Below, piece after piece: positions 52,826 to 59,322 of a DNA stretch of 64,000 nucleotides. A model generated the notes under the pieces. That model saw only the letters and a program-made list of their open reading frames with translations, made no database searches and was not told the DNA's origin. This stretch comes from Flavobacterium branchiarum (GTDB lineage Bacteria; Bacteroidota; Bacteroidia; Flavobacteriales; Flavobacteriaceae). The stretch spans positions 124,001 to 188,000 of the forward strand of contig NZ_JAUFQQ010000003.1 of the NCBI RefSeq assembly GCF_030409845.1, in the 5' to 3' direction. The position numbers and the translations under genes were made by a program. How positions within the stretch are numbered: position 1 is the stretch's first letter; every line of letters begins with the position of its first letter.

Positions 52826-53524
52826 ATGAACACAGAAACGCAAGCCCCAGTTGATTTAACAACATTTTCACCAGCACAACTAAAAGCAGCTTTGGCAAAA
52901 GTGGAAGCCAAAAAAGAAGACGATCGCACAGCTTATAAAGAATTAGTCGAGCAAACAGTACCTAAAGCCGTATTTAAACTCTGCATGGCATCAGAAGCAT
53001 TGTCGAATGCCAAAACCGAAGCATTTAAGTACTTCGAAGATATTTTAAAGTTGAAATCGGAAGTTTTCGGTATTAAAGAAAAGCAAATGACACACACTTT
53101 TTCGTGTGAGAAAAGCGAGATTACTATTGGGTACCGCATCAATGACGGTTGGGATGATACCGTAAATGCCGGAATCGCCAAAGTGGAGCAATTCATCCAG
53201 TCATTAGCTAAAGATGAACCTACGGCAGCATTAGTAAGTATGGTTTTTGGTTTGTTGAAAAAAGATGCCAAAGGAAACTTAAAAGGCAGTCGGGTTTTGG
53301 AGTTGCAAAAATTGACCAAAGAGTTCAATAATGAGGAGTTTACCGATGGTGTAGACATCATTTCCAAAGCCTACAAGCCGTTAAAATCGGTTTGGTTTGT
53401 CGATGCTTCATTAATTAACGATGATGGATCAAAAACCAGTATTCCGCTATCGTTAAGTGCGGTAGATTTTTCGCAAGGCTACAAATTCGAGTTTTATAAT
53501 GAATCACCTATAGAAAAGGAATAA
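52826..53524 (+). CDS. DUF3164 family phage protein
   Basis: Protein of 232 residues typical of Mu-like phage early regions. A helical N-terminal half (LTTFSPAQLKAALAKVEAKKEDDRTAYKELVEQ) is followed by CEKSEITIGYRINDGWDDT, and the C-terminal part has LQKLTKEFNNEEFTDGVDIISKAYKP, the most conserved block. Function is unknown; family members sit beside transposition genes. The next gene starts directly after its stop. Confidence 0.82.
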   Translation: MNTETQAPVDLTTFSPAQLKAALAKVEAKKEDDRTAYKELVEQTVPKAVFKLCMASEALSNAKTEAFKYFEDILKLKSEVFGIKEKQMTHTFSCEKSEITIGYRINDGWDDTVNAGIAKVEQFIQSLAKDEPTAALVSMVFGLLKKDAKGNLKGSRVLELQKLTKEFNNEEFTDGVDIISKAYKPLKSVWFVDASLINDDGSKTSIPLSLSAVDFSQGYKFEFYNESPIEKE

Positions 53525-53731
53525 ATGAACGGTACCATAACCATTATTCCCGTAGAGGATCATCAGCAATATAATGTAAATGGTCATACCGTTTACAAGG
53601 ACAGCAACGACAACTTTGTTTCAAAAACGGATATGTCAGACAGTGAGCTTAGGGCTTTCCGAAAATACAAGCAATTAGTTATTGATAACCCCAGATTCAA
53701 AACACATACTAAAGCAACTTACAAGGTTTAG
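53525..53731 (+). CDS. Small phage protein, 68 residues
   Basis: Unknown protein that starts right after the DUF3164 stop. The N-terminal half is beta-like (GTITIIPVEDHQQYNVNGHTVY), the C-terminal half basic (FRKYKQLVIDNPRFKTHTKA). It is the last gene before the noncoding segment with the tRNA-like end. Confidence 0.6.
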   Translation: MNGTITIIPVEDHQQYNVNGHTVYKDSNDNFVSKTDMSDSELRAFRKYKQLVIDNPRFKTHTKATYKV

Positions 53732-53740
53732 TTAATTCGG

Positions 53741-53869
53741 TTTCCTGAGAGTCTTGGAGAATAAAAGCTAGCTGAAAGGGACAATAGGCTTTTTTAAATA
53801 GTGATGCAGCCCGCCACCCGTTATGTCAAGGCACCATCACAAGCAGGTTCGAATCCTGCCTCGGGAACA
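53741..53869 (+). ncRNA. Structured RNA with tRNA-like T-arm and acceptor end
   Basis: Noncoding gap in an otherwise packed operon. The 3' part is tRNA-like: T-stem GCAGG/CCTGC (53843-53847 with 53855-53859) with loop TTCGAAT, immediately followed by CTCGGGA (53860-53866), which pairs with TCCTGAG at 53743-53749 (one G-T pair). Further helices are possible: 53751-53757 with 53826-53832, 53763-53768 with 53788-53793, and 53801-53806 with 53835-53840, the last clashing with or knotting the first. At about 125 nt it is too long for an ordinary tRNA and no anticodon arm is evident. Confidence 0.5.
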
Positions 53870-53890
53870 AATATTTAAAACAACAACAAG

Positions 53891-54115
53891 ATGAAAGATA
53901 AAGCATTTCATATCAGAGTAAAAGTGACAACTAATAAGACTTTCTATTTAAAAGGAGTTTGTGTTTCAGAAAGCAAAAAGAAGGCAAGTGAATATGTAGT
54001 AACCGAAGTTGACAAATGGCTAAGTGCATCAACAAAACAGAACAATAGAAAAATTGAGATTGTCGAATGTAAAGAATTAAGAACGGACTTTTTAATGAGT
54101 ACCAATAATAAGTAA
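53891..54115 (+). CDS. Small phage protein, 74 residues
   Basis: Unknown protein, basic and beta-alpha in pattern: FHIRVKVTTNKTFYLKGVCV followed by a helix (KKASEYVVTEVDKWL) and IEIVECKEL. It restarts the operon after the noncoding segment and ends two bases before the GemA-like gene. No family recognised. Confidence 0.65.
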   Translation: MKDKAFHIRVKVTTNKTFYLKGVCVSESKKKASEYVVTEVDKWLSASTKQNNRKIEIVECKELRTDFLMSTNNK

Positions 54116-54117
54116 TC

Positions 54118-54603
54118 ATGACAGCAACTAAAGTAAAACCAAAAGAAGTCATAGGCGACGACTTACCCATACTCAAGTGGCAGGTTAACCGGATTATGAA
54201 AAACGCCCAATACAAAGTAGACATTAAGGACGAATGGGTACAATGGGTTACTGCCGATGTGAACCGCACCAGCCTGAGATCAATTACACAGGCTGAGGCT
54301 AAAAAAGTAATCGTTGCTCAGGAGGGCTTACAGCCATTAAATCAGCCAAAACAACCCTCTGACAATTGGGGCTTATTCGACAATAGCAACCAGCAGCACC
54401 GCACCATATTGTCACACATGCGCACCGCTCAATGGACGGTACCCAATGACAAATGGGGCGAAGTTCCAGACCTCGACCGTTTAAGTAACTTTTTAAAGAG
54501 CGATAAAAGTCCAGTTAATAAGCCATTAAAAAAGATGGAACCCGAAGAGGTTTCAAAGATTATAGAAGCATTCAAAGGCATAGTAAAATCAATATACAAA
54601 TGA
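54118..54603 (+). CDS. GemA-like (Mu gp16/DUF1018-type) regulatory protein
   Basis: Protein of 161 residues. The layout fits Mu gp16 relatives: an N-terminal helix pair (LPILKWQVNRIMKNAQYKVD, then SLRSITQAEAKKVIVAQEG) and a C-terminal domain (HRTILSHMRTAQWTVPNDKWGEVPDLDRL, then EPEEVSKIIEAFKGIV). GemA influences host gene expression and DNA topology in Mu. The match is by pattern, so moderate confidence. It ends in an ATGA overlap with the next small frame. Confidence 0.6.
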   Translation: MTATKVKPKEVIGDDLPILKWQVNRIMKNAQYKVDIKDEWVQWVTADVNRTSLRSITQAEAKKVIVAQEGLQPLNQPKQPSDNWGLFDNSNQQHRTILSHMRTAQWTVPNDKWGEVPDLDRLSNFLKSDKSPVNKPLKKMEPEEVSKIIEAFKGIVKSIYK

Positions 54604-54695
54604 TAAAGAATTTTTTAAACAGAGTTTTCTACAGCATTCAAAACAGATTAACCGACGGCAAAAGCTGCTTTCCAAACGAAACAACATGGAGATAG
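54600..54695 (+). CDS. Very small protein, 31 residues
   Basis: Starts in an ATGA overlap with the GemA-like stop and itself overlaps the next gene by 10 bases. It encodes a basic amphipathic N terminus (MIKNFLNRVFYSIQNRL) and a short polar tail. It may be a genuine micro-protein or only a coupling device. Weak support beyond the spacing. Confidence 0.35.
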   Translation: MIKNFLNRVFYSIQNRLTDGKSCFPNETTWR

Positions 54696-54814
54696 TTTGC
54701 CCCCACGACATCGCTACAATAAGAGTACTGGAAAGCGCGGGAACTTGTGAAACAACAGTACTCGTTTGCACCGAATGTGGCGAACAATTAGAAACTCCAA
54801 AAACCGAATGTTAA
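54686..54814 (+). CDS. Small Cys-rich protein, possible zinc ribbon
   Basis: Frame of 42 codons starting MEIVCPHDIA. It has a CPH element near the N terminus and LVCTECGEQL about 25 residues later, the spacing of a minimal zinc ribbon with Cys/His ligands, plus a final cysteine. It ends one base before the next gene start, so it fits the operon. Function unknown; a DNA- or protein-binding role is possible. Confidence 0.55.
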   Translation: MEIVCPHDIATIRVLESAGTCETTVLVCTECGEQLETPKTEC

Positions 54815-54815
54815 T

Positions 54816-55073
54816 ATGGATATTATAAACCCAACTTTTAAGCCGGCAGAACTCGAAGACAACGGCTTTCAATTGACAGATGAAGCAATGCTTGACGGCG
54901 AAGATTACTATAAAACCTATAGTTTAAGTAAAAACGATTCTGATTTAAGTGTTACGCATGAATATGATGCTTGGGGAGACCCAACTAATGAAATAGTTGA
55001 GTTCAACAGCACTGCATTGAAAGGCACAAAACCAACGTGGAAAGACCTAAAAACACTAATTGAAATTATGTAA
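54816..55073 (+). CDS. Small acidic phage protein, 85 residues
   Basis: Unknown acidic protein with a beta-rich look: NGFQLTDEAMLDGEDYYKTYSL then LSVTHEYDAW and a C-terminal helix. It is two bases from the next gene. Similar small acidic proteins are frequent in temperate phage operons; no function can be given. Confidence 0.65.
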   Translation: MDIINPTFKPAELEDNGFQLTDEAMLDGEDYYKTYSLSKNDSDLSVTHEYDAWGDPTNEIVEFNSTALKGTKPTWKDLKTLIEIM

Positions 55074-55075
55074 TA

Positions 55076-55414
55076 ATGAAAATAGAACTAAAACTTACCG
55101 CTGACGAAATCAACTATTTAGAACGTCAAACACTCCTGGTACAAAGCATTGATACCAATCAATTACCAAAAGACAAAAAAGCGGCCTACACCATAATGCT
55201 CGATGTGTCCGATAAGCTAATGACAAAAGCCAAACAACTCAATCGAAAAACCGATTTGTTCGACCAGAAAAAGAAACACAAGATCACGCTTAAGTGGCAC
55301 GAGGCCGAAACCTTGGAGCAATACATAGACGTTTTTAGTTCCTATCAAGACGATCCGTATAAGGCTAATCTTGCCCGAAAGGTAATTATTCAACTCAACC
55401 AAAAATTAGCATAG
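55076..55414 (+). CDS. Helical phage protein, 112 residues
   Basis: Unknown, almost entirely helical: LTADEINYLERQTLLVQSID, a basic middle (KLMTKAKQLNRKTDLFDQKKKHK) and a second helix pair (LKWHEAETLEQYIDVFSSY, NLARKVIIQLNQKL). Size and helix content recall DGR accessory (Avd) proteins, but the position upstream of the targets and the lack of recognisable Avd motifs make that speculative. The next gene starts two bases after its stop. Confidence 0.65.
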   Translation: MKIELKLTADEINYLERQTLLVQSIDTNQLPKDKKAAYTIMLDVSDKLMTKAKQLNRKTDLFDQKKKHKITLKWHEAETLEQYIDVFSSYQDDPYKANLARKVIIQLNQKLA

Positions 55415-55415
55415 G

Positions 55416-55862
55416 ATGAGCTTGATTAAAACCTACACCGTCAAGATGGAAAATGGCGACATCTGGCAGTTTAAATATAATTTAAAAGGTGTTTTAGTCT
55501 TCTTTAATGTAATGGAAGGCGATTTGAGTGATAAACAGGAACAATTTTTATACGTCAACGGAAAGTTCCCCTGGAAAGAAGATTATATCAAGGAATGGAC
55601 AAAGAAATACAAAAGCATCAAACTTGAAGTTGGTGAGCCGGATTTGTCTTTTAAAGCATTGTGGAATTTGTACGACAATAAAGTGTCCAAGTTTGATGCT
55701 GAGAAAGCCTTTAAGAAGCTAAGCGATGCGGATAAAATAAAATGTTTCCTAGCGATACCCGGATACAAGAAGTATTTAGCCAAAAAAGGCACCGGAACGG
55801 CTCATTTAGCCACATTCATTAACCGTCAGTATTATAATGACGAATGGAGTAAAGCAGCATAA
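55416..55862 (+). CDS. Phage protein with replisome-organiser-like C terminus
   Basis: Protein of 148 residues. The C-terminal 75 residues (SFKALWNLYDNKVSKFDAEKAF, IPGYKKYLAKKGTG, HLATFINRQYYNDEW) resemble the tail of phage replication initiators and DnaD-type loaders, which often end with a block like TYLNNRRWEDEW. The N-terminal half is beta-rich. A replication role is therefore possible but unproven. It lies 28 bases before the first DGR target. Confidence 0.6.
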   Translation: MSLIKTYTVKMENGDIWQFKYNLKGVLVFFNVMEGDLSDKQEQFLYVNGKFPWKEDYIKEWTKKYKSIKLEVGEPDLSFKALWNLYDNKVSKFDAEKAFKKLSDADKIKCFLAIPGYKKYLAKKGTGTAHLATFINRQYYNDEWSKAA

Positions 55863-55890
55863 ACAAGTAATTAATTAAACAACAATAAAA

Positions 55891-56349
55891 ATGAGTAAGA
55901 CAATGCAAATCAATCCGCCACAAGGATTCAAATTTCAATCAGTTGACCAATCGTCAGGAGCTATTAATTTGGTAGAAATACCAAAAGACATCAAAGAGCG
56001 AATCAAAACCCTTAATGATGTGATTCGAGAAAATGGGAAGACAGAAGAAGAATTCAGAGAATCATGTGAGGGTCTCGAACCCGACGAAGTTGCCTATAAA
56101 ATGATCAAGGAAATTGTAAAAGCATTCAATGAAGGTTGGGTACCAGACTGGACAAACAGCAATGAGTATAAATACTATCCTTGGTTCAAGATGGGTTCTC
56201 CTTCGGGTGGCGGTTTTTCGGCCGACGTCTACGGTTATTGGATCTCGAGTTCGGCTGTCGGCTCGCGCCTTTGCTACAAGTCCGCTGATTTAGCTAAACA
56301 TGCTGGACAATTATTTGAGAGTATTTACAAAGATTTTTTAACAGTTTAA
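55891..56349 (+). CDS. DGR target protein 1 with variable repeat
   Basis: Protein of 152 residues. A unique N-terminal half (with helix IKERIKTLNDVIRE) leads to WVPDWTNSNEYKYYPWFKM, shared with the next gene. The variable repeat follows (residues 102-128): GSPSGGGFS, a diverse core ADVYGYWISS, then SAVGSRLC. The constant end is LAKHAGQLFESIYKDFL. The repeat matches the template at 56762-56843 except mainly at template adenines. No signal peptide or helix is seen. Likely a ligand-binding fold displaying diverse residues; its target is unknown. Confidence 0.88.
   Translation: MSKTMQINPPQGFKFQSVDQSSGAINLVEIPKDIKERIKTLNDVIRENGKTEEEFRESCEGLEPDEVAYKMIKEIVKAFNEGWVPDWTNSNEYKYYPWFKMGSPSGGGFSADVYGYWISSSAVGSRLCYKSADLAKHAGQLFESIYKDFLTV
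56194..56275 (+). repeat. DGR variable repeat 1 (VR1)
   Basis: 82-base copy of the template repeat inside target gene 1. Over the 75-base core, 14 of 19 template adenines are changed but only 1 of 56 other bases (T to G at 56221). Confidence 0.92.
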
Positions 56350-56359
56350 AACAATAAAA

Positions 56360-56731
56360 ATGTACACAGAAATTAAAACATTCGAAGACGCTTGCAAGGC
56401 TATTAATCTAGAGCCTACGATTATTCCAGATTTTTCATTATTCCCTGAAGCAGACAGACAGGCAATGATTGACCACGCCAAATTAGTGATCATAGCCAAA
56501 GCCATAAACGGCGATTGGGTACCGGACTGGAAAGACTGGAGTCAATACAAGTACTATCCTTGGTTCGAGATGGGTTCTCCTTCGGGTGGCGGTTTTTCGT
56601 TCATCGGCTGCGGTGGTTGGTACACGGGTTCGGCTGTCGGCTCGCGCCTTTGCTTTGAAACCAGAGACAAGGCAATCTATGCCGGAAAACAATTTGAAGA
56701 CCTGTACAAAAGCTATTTTGTAAAAGCATAA
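56360..56731 (+). CDS. DGR target protein 2 with variable repeat
   Basis: Protein of 123 residues, beginning 10 bases after target 1. The shared block is WVPDWKDWSQYKYYPWFEM; the variable repeat covers residues 72-98: GSPSGGGFS, core FIGCGGWYTG, SAVGSRLC. The constant C terminus is AIYAGKQFEDLYKSYF. Its N-terminal 50 residues differ from target 1 (IKTFEDACKAINLEP). It is therefore a paralogue with a different front half and a differently diversified core. No export signal. The template and reverse transcriptase follow immediately. Confidence 0.88.
   Translation: MYTEIKTFEDACKAINLEPTIIPDFSLFPEADRQAMIDHAKLVIIAKAINGDWVPDWKDWSQYKYYPWFEMGSPSGGGFSFIGCGGWYTGSAVGSRLCFETRDKAIYAGKQFEDLYKSYFVKA
56573..56654 (+). 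repeat. DGR variable repeat 2 (VR2)
   Basis: 82-base copy of the template in target gene 2. Over the 75-base core, 16 of 19 template adenines are changed and none of the 56 other bases. Confidence 0.93.
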
Positions 56732-56761
56732 ATAATTAAGGTTGTGTGGTGTCGTTGCTGT

Positions 56762-56843
56762 AGTTCTCCTTCAGGTGGCAGTTTTTCGTACAACGACTAC
56801 GATAATTGGAACACGAATTCGAATGTCAGCTCGCACCTGAGCT
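56762..56843 (+). repeat. DGR template repeat (TR)
   Basis: Donor copy for both variable repeats, in the noncoding gap between target 2 and the reverse transcriptase. Read in the targets' frame it encodes SSPSGGSFSYNDYDNWNTNS and continues NVSSHLS. It is rich in AAY and TAY codons at the variable positions, the classical design for adenine mutagenesis. A small TTGCC/GGCAA hairpin at 56867-56881 follows, within the spacer expected to form the template RNA together with TR. Confidence 0.92.
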
Positions 56844-56945
56844 TAAAATATTAAACACCACAGACCTTGCCAACAGGGCAAAAAATCACAATTTTAATAG
56901 GTTCGTTAGTAGAGCAATCGAAAGCGAGCCAATCAAAGCAAAGTA

Positions 56946-57908
56946 ATGAAACGACTCAATAATATATACAGTCAAATCGCCTCCATTGACAATCTAAGGA
57001 TTGCTGAAGCAAAAGCCCGAAAAGGCAAAGCCCAACAATACGGTGTAAAAATTTTTGACAAAGAACCCGAAAGCAATATTTTTAAACTTCATGAAATGCT
57101 TTTGAACAAAGGGTATAAAACCTCAGAATATACAACCTTCACCGTTTATGAACCCAAAGAAAGGCTTGTTTTTCGCCTTCCTTACTTCCCTGACCGAATC
57201 ACACACCACGCCGTAATGAATGTTCTAGAGCCTATATTTGTAAAGGTTTTTACAAATGACAGTTATGCCTGCATCAAAGGAAAAGGAATACATGCAGCGG
57301 CCAATAATATCAAAACAGCATTGCAGGACCAGGAGAATACAAAATACTGTTTGAAGTTGGATATCGTGAAGTTTTACCCTAATGTAGATCATGATATACT
57401 AAAAGCGTTACTTAGAAAAAAGTTCAAGGACAATGACCTTCTTTGGCTACTGGATGAAATTATAGACAGTGCCGACGGTTTACCAATCGGCAATTATTTA
57501 AGCCAATACTTCGCCAACTTTTACCTCACTTATTTTGATCATTGGATCAAGGAACAAAAGGGAATAAAATATTACTTCAGGTACGCCGATGATATCGTAA
57601 TACTTTCGAATAACAAACCCCATTTACACGATATTTTATCAGCCATTAAACAGTATTTAAACGATAATTTAAAACTGCGAGTGAAAGATAATTATCAAGT
57701 ATTCCCGGTTGAAGCTCGCGGGATTGATTTTGTAGGGTACAAGTTTTACCACACGCACACATTACTTCGAAAATCAATCAAAAAAAGATTTGCCAAAGCA
57801 GTATCCAAAACAAAAAACAAGGCCACAATAGCCGCTTATAATGGATGGGCAAAACATTGCAACTCCAAACACTTATTAAAAAAATTACTACCCAATGAAC
57901 AACTTTAA
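56946..57908 (+). CDS. DGR-type reverse transcriptase
   Basis: Reverse transcriptase of 320 residues that copies the template RNA error-prone at adenines to diversify the targets. Motifs: LKLDIVKFYPNVDHDIL (catalytic Asp about 139), LPIGNYLSQYFAN (181-187 is IGNYLSQ; the SQ at this place is the DGR hallmark, where group II intron and retron enzymes differ) and FRYADDIVI (YADD 213-216). The thumb region has GIDFVGYKF. Length fits the family. No separate Avd gene is recognisable nearby. The downstream gene overlaps its last 14 bases. Confidence 0.95.
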   Translation: MKRLNNIYSQIASIDNLRIAEAKARKGKAQQYGVKIFDKEPESNIFKLHEMLLNKGYKTSEYTTFTVYEPKERLVFRLPYFPDRITHHAVMNVLEPIFVKVFTNDSYACIKGKGIHAAANNIKTALQDQENTKYCLKLDIVKFYPNVDHDILKALLRKKFKDNDLLWLLDEIIDSADGLPIGNYLSQYFANFYLTYFDHWIKEQKGIKYYFRYADDIVILSNNKPHLHDILSAIKQYLNDNLKLRVKDNYQVFPVEARGIDFVGYKFYHTHTLLRKSIKKRFAKAVSKTKNKATIAAYNGWAKHCNSKHLLKKLLPNEQL

Positions 57909-58191
57909 GGATTTCAAAATAAAAGCCGAATTATCCACTTTTACAGGCGATAAGATAAAAGTAGATAGATTATTAAATGCCGAAATATCAGTACTAGCCT
58001 ATAAGATTGAAGATTCGAAAGTAAAGGCAGGAACAAAGCTCTTAATCCTTCAACTCGAAAAATCGGGCACCAAACATGTTTTATTTACCGGTTCCACAAT
58101 ATTAATGCAAATGATAAAACAAGTTCCTGAAGACAAATTCCCATTCAAAACCATAATAATCAAAGACTCAGAACATTTAGAATTCACTTAA
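57895..58191 (+). CDS. Small protein overlapping the reverse transcriptase gene
   Basis: Protein of 98 residues, beta-rich: FKIKAELSTFTGDKIKVDRLL, VLAYKIEDSKVKAGTKLLILQL, then KHVLFTGSTILMQMIK and FPFKTIIIK. The FTGS..L..(I) followed by PF.T.I pattern recurs in small phage proteins of unknown or single-strand-DNA-linked role. It starts inside the last 14 bases of the RT gene, so translation is probably coupled. It might be a DGR or replication helper; this is inference. Confidence 0.7.
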   Translation: MNNFKDFKIKAELSTFTGDKIKVDRLLNAEISVLAYKIEDSKVKAGTKLLILQLEKSGTKHVLFTGSTILMQMIKQVPEDKFPFKTIIIKDSEHLEFT

Positions 58192-58202
58192 AAACTTAAA
58201 TT

Positions 58203-58337
58203 ATGAAAGAAATTTGGGAAGATCACCACCGAAAAATGGCAGAAATAGACCGACGCCATAAAATTAGAATGCGAGTTTTGACAACTGCAGCGGTATTACT
58301 TTTTATTGCAATGGCTGTTGTCATTTATAAATATTGA
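58203..58337 (+). CDS. Small single-helix membrane protein
   Basis: Intact frame of 44 codons. A charged N terminus (MKEIWEDHHRKMAEIDRRHK) is followed by one transmembrane helix (VLTTAAVLLFIAMAVVIY). It starts 11 bases after the previous stop. It could be a small phage membrane protein such as a lysis- or exclusion-related product; the sequence shows only topology. Confidence 0.55.
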   Translation: MKEIWEDHHRKMAEIDRRHKIRMRVLTTAAVLLFIAMAVVIYKY

Positions 58338-58373
58338 TTAGATTTGAATCAAATAAAAACTTAAAATGTATAT

Positions 58374-58724
58374 ATGGGATTTTTTGACGGTCAATTAGAG
58401 AAAATTAAAGTAAGAGCAAAAACAGAAGTTGAAGGTCTACTTTTGAATAACGAAACTATTGAACACTTTTATATTGTTAAAGAGGATTATTGTGCTGTAA
58501 CAAATAAAAGATTAATATTTGTTGATAATAGCATTTCATCAAAAAAGGCTACTTCAGGAATACCGTTCAATAAAATAAATGTGGTATCATTAAAAAGAGG
58601 CGGAACTTTGTCAATTTCCAAAGAGGTTATTGTATTGGTTGGTTCCAAAGAATTCGAAATTGATTTATATAGTGCTGAAGATGCAATTGAAATATTCAAA
58701 CTAATATCTGAAAGGATAGTTTAA
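58374..58724 (+). CDS. Bacterial PH-domain protein
   Basis: Protein of 116 residues with the bacterial pleckstrin-homology pattern: amphipathic N-terminal helix, then EDYCAVTNKRLIFVDN, IPFNKINVVSLKRGG, SISKEVIVLVGSKEFEIDL and a final helix SAEDAIEIFKLISERI. Such domains bind proteins or ligands rather than lipids in many bacteria. Lower GC than its neighbours and position at the operon end suggest a cargo (moron) gene. Function unknown. Confidence 0.75.
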   Translation: MGFFDGQLEKIKVRAKTEVEGLLLNNETIEHFYIVKEDYCAVTNKRLIFVDNSISSKKATSGIPFNKINVVSLKRGGTLSISKEVIVLVGSKEFEIDLYSAEDAIEIFKLISERIV

Positions 58725-58741
58725 ACTAAAATTCTTCAAAA

Positions 58742-59236
58742 ATGAAAAAACTACTCTTACTTACCGCATTATTCATTTGTTCTTTTGCTATTGCACAAAA
58801 GACAGATGTTATAAACAGAATGCAGGGAAGCTCCTTAGCTGAAGCTAAAAATCTTGTGAGTGACTTGGTAAGCTTAAATACTGATAAGTATGAATTAGTC
58901 AAAGAGAAACCAACGAAAGAGGCTCATCTGTTGTTTTATCTTCCTGCTGGACTTACAGCGGAACAAAAAGAAGAGGCAGCGGTTAACGCTTACGAGAGCG
59001 GTATTGTGGTAAGACTTTCTAAACTAGAAAACGGTACTTACAAAGTCCGTGAGTTTTATGCAGAGCCGAAATTGATGTTTTCAATTATCAATGATGTTTT
59101 TTATCCTGCTGCTAATTATAATGACTTTGTTGGCGCCACAAAATACCGCAATTATATAGATAGCGATAAGAAGTATAAGTTTTACTTCTATTCCGGGGAT
59201 TCTCCCAAAAGCAAATATAAATTTTACTCTTATTAA
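58742..59236 (+). CDS. Secreted protein of unknown function, probable phage cargo
   Basis: Protein of 164 residues with a clear signal peptide (MKKLLLLTALFICSFAIAQ). The mature part has LPAGLTAEQKEEAAVNAYE, then a beta-rich region, and ends with repeats rich in Lys/Tyr/Phe (KYKFYFYSGDSPKSKYKFYSY). Not recognised. It follows the PH-domain gene by 17 bases and precedes a strong terminator. Export by the lysogen suggests a host-altering role. Confidence 0.65.
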   Translation: MKKLLLLTALFICSFAIAQKTDVINRMQGSSLAEAKNLVSDLVSLNTDKYELVKEKPTKEAHLLFYLPAGLTAEQKEEAAVNAYESGIVVRLSKLENGTYKVREFYAEPKLMFSIINDVFYPAANYNDFVGATKYRNYIDSDKKYKFYFYSGDSPKSKYKFYSY

Positions 59237-59242
59237 AATAAG

Positions 59243-59268
59243 AACCCACCAAAACGGTGGGTTTTTTT
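59243..59268 (+). terminator. Rho-independent terminator ending the early/DGR operon
   Basis: 8-bp stem AACCCACC/GGTGGGTT with a 5-base loop and a T run. Confidence 0.92.
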
Positions 59269-59285
59269 ATGCCTAAAAAATTCGA

Positions 59286-59317
59286 CTTGTTTATAATATG
59301 TAAGTTTCCTACTTTTG
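59286..59317 (+). promoter_or_regulatory. Promoter directly before the 82-residue gene
   Basis: TTG near 59287, about 20 bases, then TACTTTTG at 59310-59317, a full consensus. Transcription should begin only a few bases before the ATG at 59323, giving a leaderless or nearly leaderless mRNA. Confidence 0.65.
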
Positions 59318-59322
59318 CTTAT

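Noticed and set aside
53741..53869. Ordinary functional tRNA gene
   Set aside because: About 125 bases between paired acceptor ends and no 5-bp anticodon arm with a 7-base loop; only the T-arm and acceptor fit.
53741..53869. Hammerhead or HDV-like ribozyme
   Set aside because: The hammerhead core CUGANGA and GAAA are not present in the right arrangement, and the T-arm/acceptor geometry does not match an HDV fold.
55076..55414. 112-residue helical protein as the DGR accessory Avd
   Set aside because: Only size and helix content fit; no Avd motif is recognisable and it lies upstream of both targets, separated by another gene.
56732..56850. Template repeat as a decayed third target gene
   Set aside because: Similarity to the targets is confined to the repeat; neither the YYPWF block before it nor the conserved C terminus after it is present.
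59257..59322. N-terminal extension of the 82-residue protein (start GTG at 59257)
   Set aside because: It would begin inside the upstream terminator hairpin and translate through the consensus promoter.
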